Assembly: GCA_900768815.1 (NCBI GenBank)
Contig: CAAGEE010000002.1
Location: 186,001 to 250,000 of the forward strand
DNA: 64,000 nucleotides
Reading direction: 5' to 3'
Source of the DNA: Bacilli bacterium
GTDB lineage: Bacteria; Bacillota_I; Bacilli_A; RF39; UBA660
Shown in pieces: positions 1 to 8,053 of this stretch (position 1 is its first letter; each line of letters starts with the position of its first letter). The position numbers and the translations under genes are program-made. Under the pieces are notes generated by a model. The model made no database searches. It had not been told where the DNA came from and saw only the letters and a program-made list of their open reading frames with translations.

Positions 1-302
1 AGACTTTTAAAACCTAAGATAACTAAAACTATAGGTACACCGATTATAGAAATACCTAGTAGCCAAACTATGATATTCATTATTAAGGTATTAGTTATAC
101 TTTTATAGAGTAGTGTTTGAGTGTTTAGTTTGTTTTCTTTTATGTTTTTAAAAAAGTAAGTTATACTAGTTGTTATTAAATCTTTATTATCTTTTGACTG
201 TATACTTACTAGTAATATTCCTATTATGAATGTTAGAAGAGTTAGTATAGAAATTACGATAAATACTTTTTTGTTTTTTAGTTTTTTTAGTAGTTCTTTC
301 AT
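1..302 (-). CDS. spoIIM: Stage II sporulation protein M-like, partial (C-terminus beyond window)
   Basis: Minus-strand reading from an ATG at 300-302 is open to the window edge, giving 100 residues. Residues 1-12 are basic, followed by a membrane segment (about 13-28), a charged external stretch, and a second membrane region containing WLLGISIIGVPIVL, which resembles the GIP-type segment of SpoIIM. In B. subtilis SpoIIM acts with SpoIID and SpoIIP in septal peptidoglycan remodelling during engulfment. The ribosome site is GAGGATGATAAC just before the ATG. Divergent from the miniprotein gene at 409. The SpoIIM/UPF membrane family also has non-sporulation members, so the role is inferred; the gerAA gene at 54910 supports a spore former. 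Confidence 0.75.
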   Translation of the reverse strand, partial: MKELLKKLKNKKVFIVISILTLLTFIIGILLVSIQSKDNKDLITTSITYFFKNIKENKLNTQTLLYKSITNTLIMNIIVWLLGISIIGVPIVLVILGFKS

Positions 303-359
303 TGTTATCATCCTCAGTTAAATATATTAGTTATTAGTTTTTTGTATGTAAAAATGTAT

Positions 360-388
360 TTTACTTTTTGCGACAAATAATTTATAAT
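360..388 (+). promoter_or_regulatory. Promoter for the 28-codon miniprotein
   Basis: TTTACT at 360-365 and TATAAT at 383-388 are separated by 17 bp. Transcription would begin near 395, only just ahead of the GAGGTGG ribosome site at 396-402, so the leader is very short. Confidence 0.5.
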
Positions 389-408
389 TAATAGTGAGGT
401 GGATACTA

Positions 409-495
409 ATGAATAAAAAAGTTGTTAAGGTTGTGTCAATTATCTTAGTTTTAGCTATGTTAATTGGTTTCCTTAGTGTTTTATTTTATCTATAA
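409..495 (+). CDS. 28-residue single-pass membrane miniprotein, Prli42-like
   Basis: ATG at 409 is preceded by a strong GAGGTGG ribosome site and a good promoter, and the frame closes at 495 directly before a terminator hairpin. The product begins MNKKVVKVV and then has a single hydrophobic segment to its end. This pattern (Lys-Lys-Val-x-Lys-Val start, about 30 residues, one TM helix) is what I recall of Prli42, the membrane miniprotein that anchors the stressosome in Listeria. Too short for standard gene finders. The Prli42 assignment is from memory of a very short family, so it is tentative; that this is a real small gene is better supported. Confidence 0.6.
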   Translation: MNKKVVKVVSIILVLAMLIGFLSVLFYL

Positions 496-497
496 AA

Positions 498-530
498 AAA
501 TAAAGTCATCGATTGATGACTTTTTATTTT
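498..530. terminator. Bidirectional terminator
   Basis: Stem AAAGTCATC (502-510) pairs with GATGACTTT (515-523) across a 4-nt loop, flanked by A-run and T-run on opposite sides. It serves the miniprotein gene on the plus strand and the 100-residue gene on the minus strand. Confidence 0.8.
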
Positions 531-826
531 GAAATATATCCTTCTATTTCGGGATGAATATTTTTTATTACTTCATTATTTAAATTATATTTATTAGCAA
601 TATCATTTATTCTTTTATAGTCTTTTGCTAAATATAGTAGTAAGATTCCAGAAATGCGATCGGCTGTATATTGGCTCATCTTTGCATAATCATTTTCAGA
701 TATATTGTATTTTTCTTTTACTTCGGCTGCCGGACCGTAAGCATATAAATAATTAGTTAGAGATCTACTTACTAGTTCTATTTTTTTATTTTGGTCTTTT
801 AGACGTACTTTTGTCCATACTTTCAT
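524..826 (-). CDS. Conserved-looking small protein of unknown function (100 aa)
   Basis: No family recognised. It is a soluble, mostly helical protein with a basic N-terminus (MKVWTKVRLKDQNKK), a central Tyr-rich stretch and a C-terminus that ends in HPEIEGYISK. No signal peptide or membrane segment. The ribosome site AAGGGAAGGG stands before the ATG at 826. It is convergent with the miniprotein gene at 409 and shares its terminator. The alternation of charged and hydrophobic residues suggests a small folded helical domain, perhaps regulatory, but nothing identifies a ligand or partner. Confidence 0.6.
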   Translation of the reverse strand: MKVWTKVRLKDQNKKIELVSRSLTNYLYAYGPAAEVKEKYNISENDYAKMSQYTADRISGILLLYLAKDYKRINDIANKYNLNNEVIKNIHPEIEGYISK

Positions 827-893
827 ATTATCCCTTCCCTTTTCTTGACTTAGTATAATAACATAAGATAAGAAAAAAAGAAAGCTTATCTTT

Positions 894-1418
894 CTATTTT
901 AAGTATGGATTATGTTCTTTTTCATATTTTAGTGTAGTTTCCTCATCATGTCCTGGATATAGAGTTATACTCTCATCAAATGTTAGTAGTTTATTAAGAC
1001 TTGCTTTCATATCACTACTGTCACCACCAGGTAGATCTGTTCTACCGATTGATTCTTTAAAGATGAAGTCTCCTACAAACATACAATTGTTTTCTTCAAA
1101 GAAGAAACTTACGGAGTCTTTGGAATGTCCTGGGGTATAAATACATTGAAATTTAAAATCTCCAATGGTATATTCTTTTTCTTCTAGACTACTTTTTTTG
1201 AATATTTTGATAGAGCGTTTTGTTAAGAAGTTTCTTAGGGCTCCAATATGATCAAAGTGAGAATGAGTTATTAGGACTGCTAAAACTTTATTATCACCGA
1301 TTGCTTCTTGTATATTTTGATAATCATCTCCTGGATCTATGATAATTACTGTATTATTTTTAATTAATACATAACAATTCTCATCTAAGACTCCAGTAAT
1401 TATTTTTTTTATTTTCAT
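894..1418 (-). CDS. Metallo-beta-lactamase-fold hydrolase, glyoxalase II-like (174 aa)
   Basis: Typical small MBL hydrolase: the motif THSHFDHIG supplies the HxHxDH zinc ligands at about residues 52-60, a downstream TPGHS supplies the next His, FVGDF the bridging Asp, and YPGHDEET the last His. The length fits stand-alone hydroxyacylglutathione-hydrolase-like proteins of the YcbL/YqgX group, cytoplasmic thioester hydrolases. I chose the ATG at 1418, not the upstream GTG at 1427, because AAGGTG sits correctly ahead of it. It follows the TM protein gene (1435-2211) with 16 bp between, so the two are probably co-transcribed. Confidence 0.85.
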   Translation of the reverse strand: MKIKKIITGVLDENCYVLIKNNTVIIIDPGDDYQNIQEAIGDNKVLAVLITHSHFDHIGALRNFLTKRSIKIFKKSSLEEKEYTIGDFKFQCIYTPGHSKDSVSFFFEENNCMFVGDFIFKESIGRTDLPGGDSSDMKASLNKLLTFDESITLYPGHDEETTLKYEKEHNPYLK

Positions 1419-1434
1419 AAATTTCACCTTATTT

Positions 1435-2211
1435 CTATTGTTCTAATTCTTTACTTATTAATACATAATTATAATTTGTATCTAATTTAAATGTATATTT
1501 GTATGTTCCAGAAAGTAATTCTTCTGGTAGTTTTTGTCCTTCACTACCTAAATATTTTACTTTTTCGTATAAATAGATTGTTGACTCTTTAGAGATTGCT
1601 TTTTCTAATTCTTTTTCTACATAATAACTGGTAGTTGGTGCTTGAGCACAGTAACCTGATACGTATTCTCCTCGACTAGCAATGTATTGATAGCCGCCTA
1701 AGCAAGTTCTACCAAGTTGAATATTGGTATTTTGAAAATTAGCTGTTTCTCCAAACAGTTTCTTGTATTCAATTTTTAAACTTTCTTCTTTAAATGCAGT
1801 TGGTGTTTCTTCTTCTGTATCTAGACAAGTAAACAAAGGCATAACTGTATCATTAAACTGATTACAGTTAGAATTATATATTTTGGCATGAGAAAGTTGT
1901 CTATAAGCTAGGTATATTTTCATAGAATTATTAAATGTTGGATTTGCAGCATCTTCTTTAATATTAGTTACTACTTTACTATATAGATCTTGAACAATAG
2001 TTGAATTTAAATTAAGTTTTTTCTCACCACTAGTAGTAGAAACTGGTGTACATTCATCTTTTAATCTAGCTATTTCTTTTTGGTGAAGTGTGTACTCATA
2101 ATATGTATAAAAACAAAAGCCGGAAATGACTAAAAGAAGAAGTATTATTCCTGCAGAACCTTTTCCTTGCTCTGTTAATTTATTTTGTTTTTGTTCAGTA
2201 TCTTTTCTCAT
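1435..2211 (-). CDS. Single-pass membrane protein of unknown function (258 aa)
   Basis: About 18 cytoplasmic, polar residues are followed by one membrane helix (about 19-40, GIILLLLVISGFCFYTYY) and a 215-residue external domain. That domain carries six or so cysteines (for example DECTP, NCNQF, FTCLD, RTCLGG, GYCAQ), suggesting disulfides. The body is mostly charged helical sequence, and the C-terminus has a YTFKLDTNYNYVLISKELE beta-like run. No family recognised. The gene lies between the glyoxalase-II-like gene and the end of the ABC exporter operon, whose terminator at 2264-2300 separates them. Confidence 0.7.
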   Translation of the reverse strand: MRKDTEQKQNKLTEQGKGSAGIILLLLVISGFCFYTYYEYTLHQKEIARLKDECTPVSTTSGEKKLNLNSTIVQDLYSKVVTNIKEDAANPTFNNSMKIYLAYRQLSHAKIYNSNCNQFNDTVMPLFTCLDTEEETPTAFKEESLKIEYKKLFGETANFQNTNIQLGRTCLGGYQYIASRGEYVSGYCAQAPTTSYYVEKELEKAISKESTIYLYEKVKYLGSEGQKLPEELLSGTYKYTFKLDTNYNYVLISKELEQ

Positions 2212-2263
2212 TATTTTACACCAGCCTTACTATTACATTTTAATATATAATTATTCTTTTTAC

Positions 2264-2300
2264 AATAAAAAAGTGTCTACCTGCAAAGATTAGACACTTT
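2264..2300 (-). terminator. Terminator of the MarR/ABC exporter operon
   Basis: On the minus strand AAAGTGTCTA (2291-2300) pairs with TAGACACTTT (2270-2279) across an 11-nt loop and is followed by a T-run. It lies just after the stop of the 787-residue ABC subunit. Confidence 0.85.
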
Positions 2301-2304
2301 ATTT

Positions 2305-4668
2305 TTAATTTATTTTCTTTTCGAATTGTGAGTTATATAAAGTAGCATAGAAACCATTCTTTTTAATTAGCTCATCATGGTTACCTTGTTCTATTATGTC
2401 TCCTTCATTCATTACTAGAATTAAGTCGGCATTTTTGATTGTAGATAGACGGTGAGCAATGATGAAACTTGTTTTTCCTTCGGTTAATTTATCCATGGCT
2501 TTTTGGACTAATTCTTCGGTTCTAGTATCAACGTTTGATGTAGCTTCGTCTAGAATTAAGAATGGGGCATCTTCAATCATACCTCGAGCAATAGTTAATA
2601 ACTGTTTTTGGCCCGCAGAGATACTTTCATTATCTTCTAGTTCAGAGTCATAACCATTAGGAAGTGTTTTTATAAAATGATCTAGTCCAATTGTTTCACA
2701 CACTTCTTTTACCTTTTCATTTGAAACGTTTTTATGATTGTAGACTATATTTTCTTTTATGGTTCCATTAAATAACCAAGTATCTTGTAATACCATTGTA
2801 AATAGACTATGAATGTTTTCTCTAGTTAAATCTTTGATAGAAGTTTCATCAATTATTATGTCACCAGAGTTTATTTCATAGAACTTCATTAATAAATTAA
2901 CCATAGTAGTTTTACCAGCACCAGTTGGACCTACAATTGCTATTTTTTGACCAGCTTTGGCTTTAGCACTAAAGTCTTTTATAGTTGGCTTATCATTACC
3001 ATCATATTTGAATGATACGTGTTTAAATTCAATGTTACCTTTTACTTCATTCTTATTTAGTTTTTTTGTTAGGGCTTTTTCATCACTCATTTCAGATTCG
3101 CCGATAAACTCATACACTCTTTCGCTAGCTGCTGATGTTGTTTGAACTTGAATCATAGCTTGAGCTAATTGTGATAATGGTGATGAGAATAATCTTACAT
3201 ATGTAATAAAAGCAATTATAACACCAAAACTGATTGTATTATTCATAGTTAGAACTGCTCCAACTATACAAACGGCTACATAGCCAAAGTTTCCAATAAA
3301 TTGCATCATCGGAGGCATTAGACCAGATAAGAATTGACTCTTTCTATTAGCATCATATAATTTTTTATTTAAGGCATCGAACTTTTTATTAGATTCCTCT
3401 ACTCCGTTGTAAGTTTTTACAACGTTTAGACCAGAATATATTTCTTCGATATGTCCATTTAAATTACCAAGTTCCTTTTGACGAGCGGTAAAATATTTTT
3501 GAGATTTTCCAAGTACTAAGGCCATAAAAATGAAACCAAATAAGCTTGAAAAAATTGCTGTTAGAGCTAAAATCCAGTTTGTAACAAACATCATTAGAAT
3601 TGTTCCTATTAAAAGAGTTGTTGCACTTACCAAAGTAGAAAGTGATTGATTCATAGCTTGGGCGATAGTATCAATGTCGTTTGTAACTCTAGACAAAATA
3701 TCACCAGTTGCATGTTGATCAAAATACTTTAATGGTAATTTGTTTATTTTAGTTGAGATACTACTACGTAGTTTTTTAGCAAATCTATTAGCTGCTTGAG
3801 TCATTGTGATTGATTCAAAATAAGTAAAGATTGCACTAACAACATAGAGAATTACTAGTAAAGTAGTAATGTTTTTTATTTTTTCTAAGTTCATGTTTGG
3901 TTCTACTAATTTTTTAATTGATGAAGGCATTTTATCTATCTTTTTATATAGAGTGGTTGCATCAATATCTTTTTTATTTTGCAAACTTGATATTAAACTT
4001 AAATATTTTATTTGTTCTTTACTAGTTATCTTTTGATTTTTTACTGTTATATCTTTTAATAAAACACTTTGAAGATTTTCACTAATATTTATTTTATTAT
4101 CGTTTAGAGAGTTTAATAAATCTATTTTTTCTTCTGTTGTTATGGTTTTATTTTGATATGTTGAATCTTTTAGGACTATTTCTAATATAGAGATTGGTAA
4201 GGTAGTTAGGCTTTTTAGAGTCTCTTCTTTATTTTCTTTAATGTTTTTTAAATAGTCTTGGAAAAGTTCTTTATCAATTACTGAAATATTGCTGTTTTGT
4301 ATTATACTTATAACTGTTTCATTTGATAGGTTTATGTTTAATATTTCTTGGATTCTTTTTTGTGATTCTTCTGAAGAGAAGTTTGTTGTTATTTCTTTAG
4401 TAACTAATTCTAAGTTTTTATTATTTACTACTAGTCCTTTGGAAATTTCATCAGTCAAATCCTTTAATATATTTGGTGTAAAGATAGCAAGAATTGAACT
4501 TGCCGCTGCTAAAAATAGGGATACTAAAATTAGTAGTTTAAAATCTTTTAAGCCTTGGGCAAGCCTTTTAATAGCTTTTTTCAAGTTTTTTGGTTTTTCT
4601 ATTCCACCATGCATTCCTGGAGGACCATGTCTTCTAGGTTCTTTTTCTACATGTTCTTCATCATTCAT
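2305..4668 (-). CDS. ABC exporter half-transporter, large subunit with a 190-residue insertion (787 aa)
   Basis: Membrane domain then ATPase, as in type IV (MsbA/LmrCD-like) multidrug exporters. A first helix (about 43-63) is followed by roughly 190 extra residues, about 75-262, before the second helix (266-288); normal exporters have only a short loop there. Walker A GPTGAGKTT is at 580-588, the signature SAGQKQ at 684-689, and Walker B FLILDEATS with the catalytic Glu at 708. The partner subunit lacks this Glu, so the pair is an asymmetric heterodimer. The N-terminus HGPPGMHGG is His/Gly/Pro-rich. It overlaps the partner gene by 8 bp and is controlled by the MarR gene upstream. Substrate unknown. 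Confidence 0.9.
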   Translation of the reverse strand: MNDEEHVEKEPRRHGPPGMHGGIEKPKNLKKAIKRLAQGLKDFKLLILVSLFLAAASSILAIFTPNILKDLTDEISKGLVVNNKNLELVTKEITTNFSSEESQKRIQEILNINLSNETVISIIQNSNISVIDKELFQDYLKNIKENKEETLKSLTTLPISILEIVLKDSTYQNKTITTEEKIDLLNSLNDNKINISENLQSVLLKDITVKNQKITSKEQIKYLSLISSLQNKKDIDATTLYKKIDKMPSSIKKLVEPNMNLEKIKNITTLLVILYVVSAIFTYFESITMTQAANRFAKKLRSSISTKINKLPLKYFDQHATGDILSRVTNDIDTIAQAMNQSLSTLVSATTLLIGTILMMFVTNWILALTAIFSSLFGFIFMALVLGKSQKYFTARQKELGNLNGHIEEIYSGLNVVKTYNGVEESNKKFDALNKKLYDANRKSQFLSGLMPPMMQFIGNFGYVAVCIVGAVLTMNNTISFGVIIAFITYVRLFSSPLSQLAQAMIQVQTTSAASERVYEFIGESEMSDEKALTKKLNKNEVKGNIEFKHVSFKYDGNDKPTIKDFSAKAKAGQKIAIVGPTGAGKTTMVNLLMKFYEINSGDIIIDETSIKDLTRENIHSLFTMVLQDTWLFNGTIKENIVYNHKNVSNEKVKEVCETIGLDHFIKTLPNGYDSELEDNESISAGQKQLLTIARGMIEDAPFLILDEATSNVDTRTEELVQKAMDKLTEGKTSFIIAHRLSTIKNADLILVMNEGDIIEQGNHDELIKKNGFYATLYNSQFEKKIN

Positions 4669-6421
4669 TTTCTAGTTCCTCCTTTGATAATTGTGATAAA
4701 GCAATTTGTTTATATACTTCACATGTTTTTAATAGTTCTTTATGAGTTCCCATTCCTACACAGTTGCCATTATCCAACACTACTATTTTGTCTGCATTCA
4801 TTATTGTTCCAATACGTTGGGCGACTATTAGACAAGTGGCGTCTTTAGTGTACTTTTTTAACTCTTTTCTTAGGACTGCATCTGTTTTGTAGTCTAGTGC
4901 TGAGAAGGAATCATCAAAAATGTATATTTCTGGTCGTCTGGCAATGGCTCGTGCTATAGCTAGGCGTTGCTTTTGACCACCAGAGACATTTGTTCCACCT
5001 TGGGCTAAGTGAGTATTGTAACCGTTATCCATCTTTTCAACAAATTCTTTGGCTTGGGCTACACGAATGGCTTCTTCAATATCTTTTTTAGACTTTTTCT
5101 TACCATTTTCACCATAAGCAACATTAAAGTTTACACTGCCACTAAAGATTACGGCTTTTTGAGGAATATAACCTAATTTATTATTTAGAGTTTCTGCTTT
5201 GTACTCTTTTACATTAATACCATCTACTAAAACTGCGCCATCAGTTACATCATAGAATCGTGGAACTAAGTTTATTAGAGTTGATTTGCCAGAACCTGTA
5301 GAACCTATAAAAGCAATTGTTTCACCTTTATTTACTTTAAATGATATGTTTTTTAATAAGTATTCTTCAGCGTCTGGATATTTGAATGAAACATCTTTAA
5401 ATTCTACAGTACCTATTTCTTTAGTATCAATATCATCAAATGTTCCTTCTTTGATAGAACTTTCTTTTTCTAGTACTTCATTGATACGTTCAGCTGATAC
5501 TTGTGCTCTTGGCATCATCATAAAAATCATTGCTAACATAAGAAATGACATTATTACTTGCATTGAGTATGATGAGAAAACTACCATATCTCCAAATAAA
5601 GTTATTTTATTTGACATTAATGCACCGTTAATTAAAGAAGCACCAATAAAGTAAATTGCTAAGGCTAAGCCATTCATTACTAAGTACATTACAGGAGATA
5701 AAATAGCAAACATAGTTTGATTAAATAATTGTTGATTTGTTAGTTTATTATTAACTTCTTCAAATTTATATTCTTGATATTTTTCAGCATTAAAAGCACG
5801 TACTACTCTAATACCAGTTAAGTTTTCTCTTGTTACCCCATTAATTTTATCAATTAATTTTTGAACTATTTTGAACTTTGGCATTACAATTATTGTTAAT
5901 ATTCCAATTACTGATAGTAATATTACTACAGATACAGCAGTTGAAACACTCCATTGCCAACTTTTATTTAGTATTTTTAAGACAGCCCAGACTGCGGTGA
6001 TAGGAGCTTTTAGTAATAATTGTAGCCCCATACTTATAACCATTTCTATTTGTGTAATATCATTGGTTGTTCTAGTTATTAAACTATTAGTTTTAAATTG
6101 TTTAATTTCGTTCATAGAAAGACTTTCTACTTTATTAAAGATATCTTTTCTTAAATTCATAGAAAATGATGAAGCTACATTAGCAACGATGTAACCTACT
6201 ATTATAGCGGCTATTAAACTACCTAGAGCACAGCTAATCATCCATGCACCATTTGTTATGATATCTGTCATTTTACTGCCTTCTGTTTGAACTAGTTTTG
6301 TTATTTCTGACATGTAGTCTGGCATTTTTAATTCAAGCCAGACTTCTACTATTATTAGTAATAATGCAAAAAATGATAAGAACCATTCTTTCTTTTTAAA
6401 TTTTTTCAGTATTTTTAACAT
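4661..6421 (-). CDS. ABC exporter half-transporter, small subunit with degenerate ATPase site (586 aa)
   Basis: Six membrane helices in residues 1-310 then an ATPase domain with Walker A GSTGSGKST, signature VSGGQKQ and Walker B followed by FDDSFSALD. The catalytic Glu of Walker B is Asp here, the hallmark of the degenerate-site subunit in heterodimeric exporters such as LmrC or BmrC. It overlaps marR upstream by 7 bp and the 787-residue subunit downstream by 8 bp, so the three are translated as one unit. By family, a drug or peptide exporter in the cytoplasmic membrane. Confidence 0.9.
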   Translation of the reverse strand: MLKILKKFKKKEWFLSFFALLLIIVEVWLELKMPDYMSEITKLVQTEGSKMTDIITNGAWMISCALGSLIAAIIVGYIVANVASSFSMNLRKDIFNKVESLSMNEIKQFKTNSLITRTTNDITQIEMVISMGLQLLLKAPITAVWAVLKILNKSWQWSVSTAVSVVILLSVIGILTIIVMPKFKIVQKLIDKINGVTRENLTGIRVVRAFNAEKYQEYKFEEVNNKLTNQQLFNQTMFAILSPVMYLVMNGLALAIYFIGASLINGALMSNKITLFGDMVVFSSYSMQVIMSFLMLAMIFMMMPRAQVSAERINEVLEKESSIKEGTFDDIDTKEIGTVEFKDVSFKYPDAEEYLLKNISFKVNKGETIAFIGSTGSGKSTLINLVPRFYDVTDGAVLVDGINVKEYKAETLNNKLGYIPQKAVIFSGSVNFNVAYGENGKKKSKKDIEEAIRVAQAKEFVEKMDNGYNTHLAQGGTNVSGGQKQRLAIARAIARRPEIYIFDDSFSALDYKTDAVLRKELKKYTKDATCLIVAQRIGTIMNADKIVVLDNGNCVGMGTHKELLKTCEVYKQIALSQLSKEELENE

Positions 6422-6879
6422 ATTTTGTCTTTGCCTTCTTCCATTTTTATATTCTCTTTCATTATATTTAATACTTTTAAAAACGTTTCTAAATCTTCTT
6501 TAGAAATGTTTTTTATTAATTTTTTTTCAGTATGTTCAATTTTTTTATGCTTTTCTTCAAAAACTTCTTTAGTTTTTTCATTTAAAATAATTTTTTTAGT
6601 TCTTACATCCTCTTTATTGGTTACTCTTTTAATGAGATTCTTTTTTTCCATTGTTTGTAATACTCCAGAAATAGTTGCCCGACTAAGATTTAGACGTTTT
6701 TCTAAGTCTTTTTGATTTATTTCTTGATTTTCGTTTTCAATAATACACTCTATTATTTGAAATTGTGTAGGAGATGGAAAAACGTTCTCAGGTATAGTAA
6801 CATCTTTATTATTTATAAATGTACGGATGATTTCTTTTTCTAATGCTTTTATTTCATATAAGACATGTATTTCAGCCAT
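6415..6879 (-). CDS. MarR-family transcriptional regulator (154 aa)
   Basis: Winged-helix core: residues about 30-95 contain the helix-turn-helix QKDLEKRLNLSRATISGVLQ and the wing KEDVRTKKI, then two C-terminal dimerisation helices. First gene of the operon with the two ABC subunits, overlapping the next gene by 7 bp. Such regulators repress their exporter operon and release DNA on binding the exported compound. A near-consensus promoter (6925-6953) and a small palindrome in the leader suggest autoregulation. The ribosome site AAAGGAAG precedes the ATG. Confidence 0.92.
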   Translation of the reverse strand: MAEIHVLYEIKALEKEIIRTFINNKDVTIPENVFPSPTQFQIIECIIENENQEINQKDLEKRLNLSRATISGVLQTMEKKNLIKRVTNKEDVRTKKIILNEKTKEVFEEKHKKIEHTEKKLIKNISKEDLETFLKVLNIMKENIKMEEGKDKIC

Positions 6880-6894
6880 TTTATTACTTCCTTT

Positions 6895-6907
6895 CTACAA
6901 TTGTTAG
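6895..6907 (-). promoter_or_regulatory. Candidate MarR operator
   Basis: CTACAATTGTTAG contains the palindrome ACAATTGT and sits in the untranslated leader between the promoter and the marR start, where a repressor would block transcription. Only one site is seen and no consensus was tested. Confidence 0.3.
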
Positions 6908-6924
6908 CCACCTTACATTTATTC

Positions 6925-6953
6925 ATTTTAGTCATAATTATATTTTTTGTCAA
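6925..6953 (-). promoter_or_regulatory. Promoter of the MarR/ABC operon
   Basis: On the minus strand TTGACA (6948-6953) and TAAAAT (6925-6930) are separated by exactly 17 bp. The start site is expected near 6918, about 40 nt before the marR ATG. Confidence 0.8.
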
Positions 6954-6964
6954 GTGTAAAAAAA

Positions 6965-6992
6965 AAGAAAAAAAGTAGTTTCCTACTTTTTG
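6965..6992 (-). terminator. Terminator after tRNA-Glu
   Basis: On the minus strand AAAAGTAG and CTACTTTT form a stem with a GAAA loop, followed by a long T-run. Confidence 0.85.
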
Positions 6993-7001
6993 TTTATAAT
7001 A

Positions 7002-7078
7002 TGGTAGCCTGTACGGAATTCGAATCCGTGAATGTTGCCTTGAGAGGGCAATGTGTTAAGCCTCTTCACCAACAGGCC
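7002..7078 (-). tRNA. tRNA-Glu (anticodon CUC)
   Basis: Full cloverleaf with encoded CCA (7002-7004). Acceptor GGCCTGT pairs with ACAGGCT (one G-U), the D stem is GTG/CAC with an 11-nt loop, the anticodon stem TTGCC/GGCAA encloses loop CTCTCAA, and the T arm ACGGA-TTCGAAT-TCCGT is regular. The loop reads anticodon CTC, decoding GAG. Overall sequence resembles B. subtilis tRNA-Glu, which has TTC; a CUC anticodon is unusual in AT-rich Gram-positives and normally supplements a UUC gene. Confidence 0.93.
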
Positions 7079-7110
7079 ATATGGTTGGTTCTTTTTTTTA
7101 GAACACTAAT

Positions 7111-7139
7111 ATTTTAACATGGAATATTTACTTTGACAA
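7111..7139 (-). promoter_or_regulatory. Promoter of tRNA-Glu
   Basis: On the minus strand TTGTCA (7134-7139) and TAAAAT (7111-7116) with a 17-bp spacer; TGT directly before the -10 box makes it an extended -10 promoter. Confidence 0.75.
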
Positions 7140-7254
7140 GAGGAGATTTAATTTTAATTATTAATAATGTTGCTTTACAAATATTTTTGGGACTTTACTG
7201 TTTTTGACTTTTCTATTTATGAAAAATACTTTATACTAACATTAGGGTGATTTT

Positions 7255-8013
7255 ATGGGTTTATTTGATAAGAAACTTGATATTAAAGATGATTTTTTAA
7301 TGAGAAAATTTAGGCCTGATAAGGGATATTATTATGTTAAGTCTGATGGTAAGGTATTTTATGAGGTTGGAATTGATAAGTTAAATAGAAAATCGTTAAA
7401 GGAATTAAAACGAGCTAATATTTTGCTTCAAGAAGATAGGGAGCTTTTAGAAAGAGAACTTTACCAATATAAGATATCTAAGAGATTTGATAAATTGAAA
7501 TCTTTAGGTTTTTCAACTATTGGGTTTGAATATTTAGGACCAGTTAATGGTACTATTTCTCCAATGCTTAGGAAAGAACTTGAAGAACTTGTTTCTGAAG
7601 AGAATGTTTTAGTGGGAATACATAGAACTAAACGCGATATTTCGGTTGATGACATTAGTAATATTCTTAATAATGGTTTAAGAATAGATGGACATATGGC
7701 TGGTATGGTTGTTTCTGAAAAAAGACTTAGCGATACAGTTAGTTATTATCCGGATAATCGAACTGTAATTAAAGAAGCAATGTACGCTAATGCTTATAAA
7801 AATTCATCTGGTTCAATTATAATTAGAATTCCAGATGAAGATTTAGCTGATAAAAGTAAGGTTTATATAAGTGATGAGAATGGTGTAAGAGTTAATCCTA
7901 AATATATATTGGGATATATTCCAGTTACTACTGATCATCATATTGATAGAATGTATACAAAGAAAGATATAACTGAGTTTGGCAAGCAAAAGGAAAAAAA
8001 CACACAAAAATAA
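7255..8013 (+). CDS. Protein with a possible ADP-ribosyltransferase-like C-terminal domain (252 aa)
   Basis: The first about 85 residues are charged and helical (likely coiled coil around KELKRANILLQEDRELLER). The C-terminal part, from about 115, has the order seen in ART-fold proteins: a first strand with VGIHRTKR, a helix with ISNILNNGLRIDGH, a central AMYANAYK helix followed by the strand SIIIRIPD, and the C-terminal PKYILGYIPV, a phrase common near the end of bacterial ART-like domains. The H of HRT could be the NAD-binding His. No signal peptide. Start ATG has AGGGTGA ahead. The fold call is inference; enzymatic activity is not shown. Confidence 0.5.
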   Translation: MGLFDKKLDIKDDFLMRKFRPDKGYYYVKSDGKVFYEVGIDKLNRKSLKELKRANILLQEDRELLERELYQYKISKRFDKLKSLGFSTIGFEYLGPVNGTISPMLRKELEELVSEENVLVGIHRTKRDISVDDISNILNNGLRIDGHMAGMVVSEKRLSDTVSYYPDNRTVIKEAMYANAYKNSSGSIIIRIPDEDLADKSKVYISDENGVRVNPKYILGYIPVTTDHHIDRMYTKKDITEFGKQKEKNTQK

Positions 8014-8021
8014 ATATTATA

Positions 8022-8053
8022 AAAAAACTCGTTTTTAGTAACGAGCTTTTTAT
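8022..8053. terminator. Bidirectional terminator between the ART-like gene and murC
   Basis: CTCGTT (8028-8033) pairs with AACGAG (8040-8045), flanked by an A-run and a T-run on opposite sides; the two genes are convergent. Confidence 0.8.

Noticed and set aside
4289..4848. Plus-strand hydrophobic frames opposite the ABC genes
   Set aside because: They mirror Lys/Glu/Asn-rich codons of the real minus-strand genes.
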